A stretch of 44,368 nt of DNA from CAYNFT01 sp964396535 (GTDB lineage Bacteria > Chloroflexota > Dehalococcoidia > Dehalococcoidales > UBA2162), in NCBI GenBank assembly GCA_964396535.1, contig CAYNFT010000005.1:1-44368 (forward strand), in the 5' to 3' direction. Under the pieces are notes generated by a model. That model was not told the DNA's origin, did no database searches, and was given only the letters and a program-made list of their open reading frames with translations. Shown here one piece after another: positions 8,590-14,970 of this stretch. Each line of letters starts with the position of its first letter. Positions within the stretch are counted from its first letter, which is position 1. The position numbers and the translations under genes were made by a program.

Positions 8590-9903
8590 TCAGATATCGT
8601 TTTTTTTATCAGGTTCCTCTGCCGCACTTTCTCTGCTCTCTACAGGCTCTTCTTTGGTTAGTAATACCTCCTCTATCTTCATCGCACGCATCTCTGTAAT
8701 TACTATTTTTACATCCTTATATCTTAACTGTTCGCCCTGTTTCGGAATATGCCCGAGAAGGCTCAGGATAAAACCAGCTATCGTTTCGTAGTCTTCACTT
8801 TCAGGTAATCCCAACTCCATCTCTTCGTTTATTTCCTCAATACGCATGCCGCCATCAATCTGGAAGGTATAGGCATCTATTACCTCGTATTCCTTTTCCG
8901 CAGCCGCCAGTTCATCACCAACCGGACCGACGATTTCTTCAACCAGTCGGCTGAGGCTGACAATACCTGCTGTGCCACCGAATTCGTCTATCACTACTGC
9001 TACTCTATAGTTATTATCACGCATCTCAGCAAAAAGCTCATTGATAAGCTTGGTTTCAGGGGTAAAATAGGCAGGGCGGACGAGTTCATCAATTAGCGCC
9101 TGTTTGCCAATGTCACGCTTGGCTAAACCCATCAGTACATCTTTGATGGATAGGATGCCAACCACATTGTCCATATTTTCCTTATATACTGGAAACCGCG
9201 ATATTGGTGACTCAGCATAGAGAGAAAGGAAATCAGCAACTGTGGAGCCCTGCTCAATAGCTATAACCTCGGGGCGCGGTATCGTAACCTCGCGGACCGG
9301 GCGGTCGCCAAAGTCGAAAACCTTGTGCAGCATCTTAGCCTCATTCTCCTCCACCGTTCCCTCTTTATGCCCCACTGATATCATGGTCCGGATTTCTTCT
9401 GCCGTGGCTAAAGACCTTGGCACCGGCTCTCCCCCTAGAAGCTGACTGACCCTTGAGGCTATCCAGCTCAATATAAAAACAAAGGGAGTAAGTAGCCAGG
9501 AAATTAGCTCTAAAGGTCGGACAGCAATCAGAGATAACCGTTCGGCATGATGGGTGGCTATGGTTTTAGGGGTGGTCTCAGAAAATATCAGTAAGACGAC
9601 GGTAACCCCTATAGTAGCAATAAGGATACCATGCTCCGGCCAGCGGGTAATAGCCAGAGCTGTGGCTAAGGCAGCCGCAGCGGTGTTAACAAAGGTGTTG
9701 CCCAGTAAGACGGTTGATAAGAACTTCTCCGGCCGCTGAATCATTCTAGCCACCCGCTTCGCCCCCCTCACCTCAGTACTGACCAGATGCTCTAATCTTA
9801 CCTTCTGTAAGGAAATAAACGCTGTCTCTGAACCGGAAAAGAAAGCGGATAAGATAAGGCAGACAGTAAGAAGCACTAAATACAGTGCTTCAGTGCTAGA
9901 CAA
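8590..9903 (-). CDS. CNNM/CorC family membrane protein (DUF21-CBS-CorC_HlyC), copy 1
   Basis: This is the first of two tandem CNNM-type genes, 437 residues, with the same layout as its neighbour: DUF21 membrane domain with SGSETAFISLQKVRLEHL, linker GTVEENEAKMLHKVFDFGDR, CBS pair, and CorC/HlyC domain ending in a charged tail (EEPDKKNDI). The start is a TTG at 9903, preceded at short distance by AGGTGATGG. The copies differ mainly at the extreme ends. Divalent cation efflux or homeostasis is the family role. The gene starts after a palindromic terminator, so it likely opens a new transcript running toward tilS. Confidence 0.87.
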   Translation of the reverse strand: MSSTEALYLVLLTVCLILSAFFSGSETAFISLQKVRLEHLVSTEVRGAKRVARMIQRPEKFLSTVLLGNTFVNTAAAALATALAITRWPEHGILIATIGVTVVLLIFSETTPKTIATHHAERLSLIAVRPLELISWLLTPFVFILSWIASRVSQLLGGEPVPRSLATAEEIRTMISVGHKEGTVEENEAKMLHKVFDFGDRPVREVTIPRPEVIAIEQGSTVADFLSLYAESPISRFPVYKENMDNVVGILSIKDVLMGLAKRDIGKQALIDELVRPAYFTPETKLINELFAEMRDNNYRVAVVIDEFGGTAGIVSLSRLVEEIVGPVGDELAAAEKEYEVIDAYTFQIDGGMRIEEINEEMELGLPESEDYETIAGFILSLLGHIPKQGEQLRYKDVKIVITEMRAMKIEEVLLTKEEPVESRESAAEEPDKKNDI

Positions 9904-10035
9904 TTACCATCACCTGCCCATTGCAATGTTTTAATAATACTACCAGTACCTTCCATAATAACATTGAGTGTCAAAGATGTCAAAAAAGTAGCCATTTTGG
10001 TAGACCATGTCTCTCAACATGACGCACCGCCAAAC

Positions 10036-10065
10036 AGGAAAAGCCGCACTAGTGCGGCTTTTCCT
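10036..10065. terminator. 30-bp perfect palindromic terminator
   Basis: AGGAAAAGCCGCA and its exact reverse complement flank a CTAG centre, giving a 13-bp stem with an A/T-rich base on both sides. It ends the DUF2089/SHOCT operon (minus strand) before the CNNM genes. Confidence 0.8.
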
Positions 10066-10126
10066 CTGATGTCCAATGCTCGTATGAGTTCCCTGTAGTC
10101 TTGCCTCGCGGCTTTAGTACCCCGGG

Positions 10127-10567
10127 TTATTCAACGTATACATGCACTTTCTCTCTACCGTCCTGAACATCCACCTCAAGGTCACCTAGAGCCTCTATTA
10201 ACTCCTCAATATCGTCTGCCTTTAAATTACACAGGTCAAAGTCGACCCCTTTCTCCTTTAAGGCTTCATTCACCTTATTAGCAGCATGTGATGGAATGAG
10301 GGCAGTAAGTTTCATCCCGGCACGTATCAGATTCATCGGCACACGGATATTTACCTTGTTAGCATCATGTCCGCCCTCACCCTCGGAACCGGGCTGAACT
10401 TCAACCCTCAAATACTTGTAAGGTAGTTTTCTATCGGGTGCTTTATCAGATGATTTGTCCTCCATGCCCTCCCCGGACCCCATAGCAGCAAGTAGTCTTT
10501 CAGCCTCATCAACAGTTATTTTTTTCTCAGCAAGCATCTCCAATATACGTTTTCGACTTTCAGCCAT
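10127..10567 (-). CDS. SHOCT-like/YvlB-type domain protein
   Basis: The ATG at 10567 (MAESRKRILEML) is preceded by AGGAGGT at 6 nt, so I use it rather than the longer open frame, whose extra 32 residues translate the end of the upstream gene. The N-terminus, RILEMLAEKKITVDEAERLL, is the short helical SHOCT-like motif seen at the start of YvlB-type proteins and at the end of DUF2089 proteins. The rest is acidic, with VNIRVPMNLIRAGMKL and a conserved-looking DIEELIEALG/DVQDGREKVHVYVE end. It is the last gene of a three-gene operon with a small membrane protein and a DUF2089 regulator, suggesting an envelope-related response (inference). Confidence 0.75.
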   Translation of the reverse strand: MAESRKRILEMLAEKKITVDEAERLLAAMGSGEGMEDKSSDKAPDRKLPYKYLRVEVQPGSEGEGGHDANKVNIRVPMNLIRAGMKLTALIPSHAANKVNEALKEKGVDFDLCNLKADDIEELIEALGDLEVDVQDGREKVHVYVE

Positions 10568-10587
10568 GATATAACCTCCTGTAGATA

Positions 10588-10866
10588 TTATTTTACGGAA
10601 ACGAATACACTTTCCTGGCTCTGAGTGACTTTCACCTCGAGCCCACGCAATGCGCAGATACAAGCGAAGATTGCCGGGGCGGCAATAAGAAGCAGTCTAC
10701 CCCAACCCAGAGGCCAGAGTACAATCGCTGCCAACAGTACGAACGGTGCCAGAATGAGTAGGATTATGACAATAATAGGTAAGATAACAAAAAGAGGTAA
10801 CCACAGATTTATCTTACTATCCGGCTTATCAATGCGTACGCGCATAAGACATGGTGGTCGGTTCAT
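10588..10866 (-). CDS. Small two-helix membrane protein, unknown function
   Basis: This 92-residue protein has two hydrophobic segments (about residues 21-42 and 43-70, LWLPLFVILPIIVIILLILA and VLLAAIVLWPLGW). A short cytoplasmic-looking tail contains LRGLEVKVTQSQESVFVSVK. I do not recognise the family. Its ATG overlaps the stop of the DUF2089 gene as ATGA, a standard translational coupling, and the SHOCT-like gene follows. Conserved order with these partners is the only hint to function. Confidence 0.65.
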   Translation of the reverse strand: MNRPPCLMRVRIDKPDSKINLWLPLFVILPIIVIILLILAPFVLLAAIVLWPLGWGRLLLIAAPAIFACICALRGLEVKVTQSQESVFVSVK

Positions 10867-11225
10867 CTCGATAGCCTCCTTATTGCTTCTTCAGCAGTAA
10901 TCTCACCTCGCTCAAGCTCGGATAATACATCCTCCTGTGATGGTAAAGGGTGAGTTTCAACAAGCTCAAGCTTCTCCGCAAGGCGGTTAAGCCGGTTCTT
11001 CACTGTAGGGTAGCTGATGCCGAACATCCTCTCCATATCCTTTATCGACCCGTGGCACTGGACGAAGGCCATTATGAAAATCTGGTCCTCGGAAGTCAGG
11101 CGGGCCAGCAGTGGCAATTCGAACTCACCCTCAATTGCGATATTACTGCCGGTAAGCCGAATACGCTCGATTACTATTTCCGCACCCCGGGTGATTCGCG
11201 TTAGCTCATTCCATTCTCTCGGCAT
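10863..11225 (-). CDS. DUF2089 family HTH regulator
   Basis: The core matches DUF2089: EGEFELPLLARLTSEDQIFI, then FVQCHGSIKDMERMFGISYPTVKNRL, a helix-turn-helix, and a C-terminal SHOCT-like helix (DVLSELERGEITAEEAIRRL). Full-length family members start with a cysteine-rich zinc ribbon; this one has none and keeps only a short strand-rich N-terminus. It is first in an operon with a small membrane protein and a SHOCT-like protein. A GGAGG site precedes the ATG. The duplicated TATTAATATA boxes between promoter and start codon would suit autoregulation (inference). Confidence 0.8.
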   Translation of the reverse strand: MPREWNELTRITRGAEIVIERIRLTGSNIAIEGEFELPLLARLTSEDQIFIMAFVQCHGSIKDMERMFGISYPTVKNRLNRLAEKLELVETHPLPSQEDVLSELERGEITAEEAIRRLSR

Positions 11226-11252
11226 TCTCTCTGTCCTCCACTAATAACCAAA

Positions 11253-11320
11253 TATTAATATATTTAATCTATTTATTAATATACTCAATAATATCATAAC
11301 ATAGATTTTAACTTTGTCAA
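11253..11320 (-). promoter_or_regulatory. Promoter and operator-like boxes of the DUF2089 operon
   Basis: Minus-strand TTGACA (11320-11315) and TATGAT (11298-11293) are 16 nt apart. Downstream, in the expected initiation and leader region, the 10-mer TATTAATATA occurs twice in plus-strand reading (11253-11262 and 11274-11283). Each copy contains the palindrome TATTAATA, and they are exactly 21 bp apart, two helical turns, so one dimeric regulator could bind the same DNA face. Confidence 0.65.
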
Positions 11321-11508
11321 TACCCTAATGAAAAAATTTTTAACATTGGCAACAATACTATCACAAATTATCAATAGCTACGCTTCATGGTGCAAGGCTC
11401 TCAAGATAAGTCCAGAATTAATCCTCTCTATCCAGCAGGAAGAGAGGTAAGAAATCCATCTTACAAACCATTGCCCTTCTCCGAGAAGGAGATAGCTATA
11501 AGTATGGA

Positions 11509-11608
11509 AGTTAGAGAGGCAAAGCCCCTCACACAAAAGCAAAGGGGAGTTGGAAGGACGAAGCTTCTTAAACAAGAGAAGGGGAGTCAAAGGGGGATGG
11601 GGTTATAT
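11509..11608 (+). repeat. Dispersed intergenic repeat, copy 1
   Basis: The segment running from GTTAGAGAGGCAAAGCCCCT to GGGGGATGGGGTTA aligns with the repeat at 14707-14836, including the shared ACAAAAGCAA block and the terminal GGGGGATGGGGTTA. The region 11321-11640 has no gene, only this repeat and a small TCTCC/GGAGA hairpin near 11480. Confidence 0.6.
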
Positions 11609-11677
11609 AGATTAAATGGGCGAGGATAATAGACAATCTTCAAAGAGACTGATTATTCTGTCAGTTACCGCCTATGC

Positions 11678-11683
11678 TATAAT
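11678..11683 (+). promoter_or_regulatory. Extended -10 promoter of tsaD
   Basis: TGCTATAAT gives an extended -10 (TATAAT at 11678-11683) only 8 nt before the tsaD ATG. Initiation would fall at or next to the start codon and no ribosome site is present, so the mRNA is probably leaderless. Confidence 0.6.
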
Positions 11684-11691
11684 TCAGATAT

Positions 11692-12681
11692 ATGAAAATA
11701 CTGGGCATCGAGACCTCTTGTGATGAGACAGCCGCCGCGGTGGTGGAGGATGGAGTTAGAATTCTGTCCAATCAAGTTGCCTCGCAGGTGGAAATCCATG
11801 CCCGCTACGGGGGAATTGTTCCCGAAGTAGCCTCCCGCCAGCATATTCTGGCCATTATCCCTATCATCGAGCAGGCAATGACTGAGGCTAAAGTCACCTG
11901 GGTCGATTTAGATGGCATTGCTGTTACCATCGGTCCCGGTCTGGCTGGCTCACTACTGATAGGAGTAAATGCGGCTAAGGCTATTGCTCTGGTGCACGGT
12001 ATACCCATTACCGGGGTTAACCACCTTGAAGGCCATATCTACGCTAACTGGCTGGGCGAGCACCGCCCTGATTCGGCACCCGTCTTCCCCCTGGTATCCC
12101 TTATTGTCTCCGGGGGGCATAGTGACCTGGTGCTAATGAAGGGGCATGGAGATTATGTTTTACTGGGACGGACACGAGACGATGCTGCCGGTGAAGCCTT
12201 TGATAAAGCAGCCCGGATACTGGACCTGGGCTATCCCGGTGGTCCAGCCATTCAGCGAGCCGCAGAATCAGGTACCGCCTCAATCCAGCTACCCCGTGCC
12301 TGGCTAAAGGGAACCAACGACTTCAGCTTTAGTGGTATTAAAACAGCCCTGCTACGACTGGTGGAGGGGGACAAGGTACCGAGTAGGGCAGATGCTGCCG
12401 CCAGCTTTCAGGAGGCAGTGGCTGAAGTTCTGGTGACCAAAACCATAGCCGCAGCCAGAGAGTACAGGGTGAATCAAATTTTACTGGCGGGAGGAGTAGC
12501 CGCAAATAGTCTGCTTCGTCAATGGCTGGTGAAAGATTCACCCCTCCCCGTTCTCATTCCCGACCTGAAGCTATGCACCGACAATGCCGCTATGATTGCT
12601 GCCTGTGGTTATTTTCATTTCCAGGCTGGCAAGATAGATGGCTTAGATTTGGACGTATTTCCCAGCCTTAAGCTGGCTTAA
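11692..12681 (+). CDS. tsaD: tRNA N6-threonylcarbamoyladenosine synthase TsaD
   Basis: TsaD transfers the threonylcarbamoyl group from TC-AMP to A37 of ANN-decoding tRNAs, working with TsaB and TsaE (not in the window). Diagnostic motifs are GIETSCDETAAAVV at the N-terminus, YGGIVPEVASRQH, the metal-binding HLEGH (His111, His115), VSGGHSDLV, the DDAAGEAFDKAAR motif and GGVAANSLLR. The length of 329 residues is typical. The gene apparently lacks an untranslated leader. Its last 39 nt overlap the convergent DUF2851 gene. Confidence 0.97.
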   Translation: MKILGIETSCDETAAAVVEDGVRILSNQVASQVEIHARYGGIVPEVASRQHILAIIPIIEQAMTEAKVTWVDLDGIAVTIGPGLAGSLLIGVNAAKAIALVHGIPITGVNHLEGHIYANWLGEHRPDSAPVFPLVSLIVSGGHSDLVLMKGHGDYVLLGRTRDDAAGEAFDKAARILDLGYPGGPAIQRAAESGTASIQLPRAWLKGTNDFSFSGIKTALLRLVEGDKVPSRADAAASFQEAVAEVLVTKTIAAAREYRVNQILLAGGVAANSLLRQWLVKDSPLPVLIPDLKLCTDNAAMIAACGYFHFQAGKIDGLDLDVFPSLKLA

Positions 12682-14034
12682 TGAACAACTGCTGCACCTC
12701 CCCTGGGTGCACAGGTTATTATAGATGTGAATTAGCCCCTGCTGCCATTTGGCCGAACTGACCATGCCCCTGCGTAGCCCAAGCTGCTCCGTCATATGTC
12801 TTTCTACGGAGTTTACTGCTAGCCTGGGGTAAAGGTGGTAAAGGTCAAAGGCTTTCCTACCCAATTCTGGCCGGGAACTAAATTGGCTCCAGGCGAAGGT
12901 GAAGGGCAGGAGTACATTTACTGTAATATCGGCCGCTCGCCCACTACCAAGAAGAGTTGGGCTTATTATCCTGATACCTGAACCAAAATCAAAGTGTCTT
13001 GCCCAATAGCCATCAGTGGCAACCAGTAACCCTCTTTCTAATCTGTGGGAACCTCGGATCACAGGCACCTCCTCTACCAGGCTAACTAACCCTTCAAGTA
13101 ATCCCTTTTCTTGGTAGCGAAGCAGGAGATAACTCATAGCTACTAAGCGACGAACGGGGGAGTTATTCGGCCTGACCTTAAAAAGTTGCCAGGCACCGGA
13201 GGACATCGCCTTGGTGTTATGGGAAGAAGTCCATAGCCTTTCCAATCTGTCTATCCATGTATCATCTGATTTATTTCGCCGGTGCCTATCCCGGCGCTGG
13301 GCAGGAAGCAGTCCAGCAGTCCCCAAAAATAGGGCCTGTTGCCTGGCGAGACACTCTCTCTCTGATATTTTGTCTTGAATCACCGACTCCAGAATTTGAA
13401 GAGGCAACCTGCGGGCTAATTCCAGGAAGGGGAGTTTATTCCTGGAGTAGCCCAGAGCTCCCATTATCCCCCGATAAAGGGACTCGTTTGCCTCCATTTG
13501 AGTCATGTCTCTTTGAAATCTGGCAGCCTTGGCTAAAAACCGTTCTTCCCCAGCCCTGTCCAGGAATTCTGCTATGGTACTCGTTTTCACACGTCGCGCA
13601 ATCTTGAGACAAGGTATATTCAAGTTAGTTGAAGAAGATGCTAAATTGAGCAACTGGTTAATAGGAATTTTTATATATTTGTGCAGGGCAAGGATTGGTA
13701 CTTCTCTGCCATTCTGAAGCTTGGTACTCGTCCTGGCATTATGCCACATCACAACGTGCAGGATTACCCGGTTATAGAATAAGTCCCGGTGGTGCTGGTG
13801 ATTCCGCCAATCGCTTGACTTTACATGTATTTCTATATCTCCCCTCAATAATCCCTTGCTGGTAACAATAACCGCGTCCCTAAAATCAGCCCCTTGTTCA
13901 TCGTTAAGCCTTCCCGGGTAGATTACCTCTACTGGCTCACCGTCTTCAGTAACCAGCTCTGCTCTATCCAGCAACTGGTGCTGCCAGACTTTTATTAACT
14001 GGCTCTCTGAAAGCTTATCTGGCAACTCGCTCAC
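12643..14034 (-). CDS. DUF2851 family protein
   Basis: The 463-residue protein has the family signature: YPGRLNDEQGADFRDAVI, GDIEIHVKSSDW (residues 65-76), NHQHHRDLFYNRVILHVV, and a C-terminal cysteine cluster CTQGRCSSC near the end. The arrangement Asp50 ... Glu68-x-His resembles a PD-(D/E)xK-like nuclease core, which is my inference. The function of the family is not established to my knowledge. The terminal codons overlap tsaD on the other strand. A 16-bp palindrome matching the XRE operator lies about 230 nt upstream, so the neighbouring regulator might control this gene. Confidence 0.8.
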   Translation of the reverse strand: MSELPDKLSESQLIKVWQHQLLDRAELVTEDGEPVEVIYPGRLNDEQGADFRDAVIVTSKGLLRGDIEIHVKSSDWRNHQHHRDLFYNRVILHVVMWHNARTSTKLQNGREVPILALHKYIKIPINQLLNLASSSTNLNIPCLKIARRVKTSTIAEFLDRAGEERFLAKAARFQRDMTQMEANESLYRGIMGALGYSRNKLPFLELARRLPLQILESVIQDKISERECLARQQALFLGTAGLLPAQRRDRHRRNKSDDTWIDRLERLWTSSHNTKAMSSGAWQLFKVRPNNSPVRRLVAMSYLLLRYQEKGLLEGLVSLVEEVPVIRGSHRLERGLLVATDGYWARHFDFGSGIRIISPTLLGSGRAADITVNVLLPFTFAWSQFSSRPELGRKAFDLYHLYPRLAVNSVERHMTEQLGLRRGMVSSAKWQQGLIHIYNNLCTQGRCSSCSLSQLKAGKYVQI

Positions 14035-14071
14035 TTCAACCCCTGATACAAATCGACACTATGGAATTATT

Positions 14072-14160
14072 TACCAACCCCATCCCCCTTTATCCCCCTT
14101 CCCCTCATTAAGGGGAAGGGGAGAAAGAGTTTGATAAGAGGGACGAAGTCCCTCTTTAAC
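14072..14160 (-). repeat. Dispersed intergenic repeat, copy 2 (left inverted arm around XRE gene)
   Basis: The reverse complement reads from GTTAAAGAGGGAC through AGGGGAAGGGGGATAAAGG to GGGGGATGGGGTTGG, nearly the same as 14749-14836 in the opposite orientation. It contains two hairpins: AAGAGGGAC/GTCCCTCTT and CCCCTT/AAGGGG. Confidence 0.75.
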
Positions 14161-14261
14161 ATCCTACGGGATAAGAAGGTCTTCGCCCCTATTATATTCC
14201 CCGGAAATAAGTAATACCTAAAAAGATTTTGTCTCTCTTCAACTCTCCCTCTGTTTGATTT

Positions 14262-14277
14262 TACACGTTATCGTGTA
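14262..14277. promoter_or_regulatory. Palindromic operator-like site
   Basis: TACACGTTATCGTGTA has perfect 6-bp arms. It has the same length and outer bases as TACACGATTTAGTGTA inside the XRE promoter, so it is a likely second XRE-binding site. It lies upstream of the DUF2851 gene and downstream of the XRE gene. A weaker relative, TACACAGAAACGTATA, sits at 14331-14346. Confidence 0.55.
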
Positions 14278-14351
14278 TTACTTTATTTAATAAAAGCGGC
14301 CTCTAAACCACTTCACCTTTTTGAATATATTACACAGAAACGTATATACTT

Positions 14352-14597
14352 TCAAGAGTCTCTGGTTTTTGTAGGGGTTGCCTTATATTTAAAATTGGCT
14401 CGTTCAGCAACGATGGAAAGAAGAGTAGATGAAGCACCTCTGGGCTTGTATAACCCTATTTCCCATTCGCTTATTGTCTGCTGACGCGTACCCAGCCTGT
14501 CTGCCAGTTCACGCTGGGTGAAACCCAGGTGGAGCCTTAAGGCCCGAATACGCTTGCTATCCCACTCCCTCCGGTTTGCTTCGTACTGATTGGCCAC
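14352..14597 (-). CDS. XRE-family (Cro/CI-type) transcriptional regulator
   Basis: The 81-residue protein is mostly one Cro/CI helix-turn-helix: KRIRALRLHLGFTQRELADR, LGTRQQTISEWEIG and a short basic tail. The start is GTG at 14597; there is no ribosome site and the promoter -10 is only 6 nt away, so the transcript looks leaderless. A palindrome lies between the -35 and -10 of its own promoter, the classic layout for autorepression. The gene sits between inverted copies of a dispersed repeat and has no toxin or partner gene beside it. Related small XRE proteins occur in phages and toxin-antitoxin loci; neither context is visible here. Confidence 0.85.
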   Translation of the reverse strand: MANQYEANRREWDSKRIRALRLHLGFTQRELADRLGTRQQTISEWEIGLYKPRGASSTLLSIVAERANFKYKATPTKTRDS

Positions 14598-14603
14598 GAC
14601 TAG

Positions 14604-14632
14604 ATTCTACACGATTTAGTGTAAACTGTCAA
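14604..14632 (-). promoter_or_regulatory. Promoter with internal operator, XRE gene
   Basis: Minus-strand TTGACA (14632-14627), 17-nt spacer, TAGAAT (14609-14604). The palindrome TACACTAAATCGTGTA (14623-14608) fills the spacer and touches the -10. Initiation would fall on the GTG start at about 14597. Confidence 0.75.
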
Positions 14633-14699
14633 TAAGGCCTCCTTTCTAAAGTGAGACTGTTCTTTAGAAACCCATACCTTCCGTCCCCCTTCCCTTAAA

Positions 14700-14836
14700 A
14701 AAGGAGAGTTAGAGAGAGGCGAACCTTTCAAACAAAAGCAACAGGGAGATAAAGAGGGGCGCTAGCCCCTCTTGTTAAAAACTTCCCCCTTCCCCTTATC
14801 AAGGGGAAGGGGGATTAAGGGGGATGGGGTTAATAA
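14700..14836 (+). repeat. Dispersed intergenic repeat, copy 3 (right inverted arm around XRE gene)
   Basis: Best-preserved copy. It has a first part GAGAGTTAGAGAGAGGCGAA and ACAAAAGCAA, a hairpin AAGAGGGGC/GCCCCTCTT (near 14752-14773), a second hairpin CCCCTTCCCCTT/AAGGGGAAGGGG, and the end GGGGGATGGGGTTAATA. Together with 14072-14160 it brackets the XRE gene as inverted repeats. Confidence 0.75.
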
Positions 14837-14881
14837 AACTAAGGGGGTGAGGTTTATAAACAGTACCCGTAAAAGTTCTTA

Positions 14882-14911
14882 TTGACAGAACACTATGTCT
14901 GGCTTTATTAT
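14882..14911 (+). promoter_or_regulatory. Promoter of the TIG-repeat surface protein
   Basis: TTGACA (14882-14887) and TATTAT (14906-14911) are 18 nt apart. The GGGAGG ribosome site for the GTG at 14971 follows about 45 nt downstream of the -10. Confidence 0.65.
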
Positions 14912-14970
14912 CAAAGCTAGAAATCACAACCACTTTGCCAACAGGCAAACACATGGGAGGTTAAGAGATA

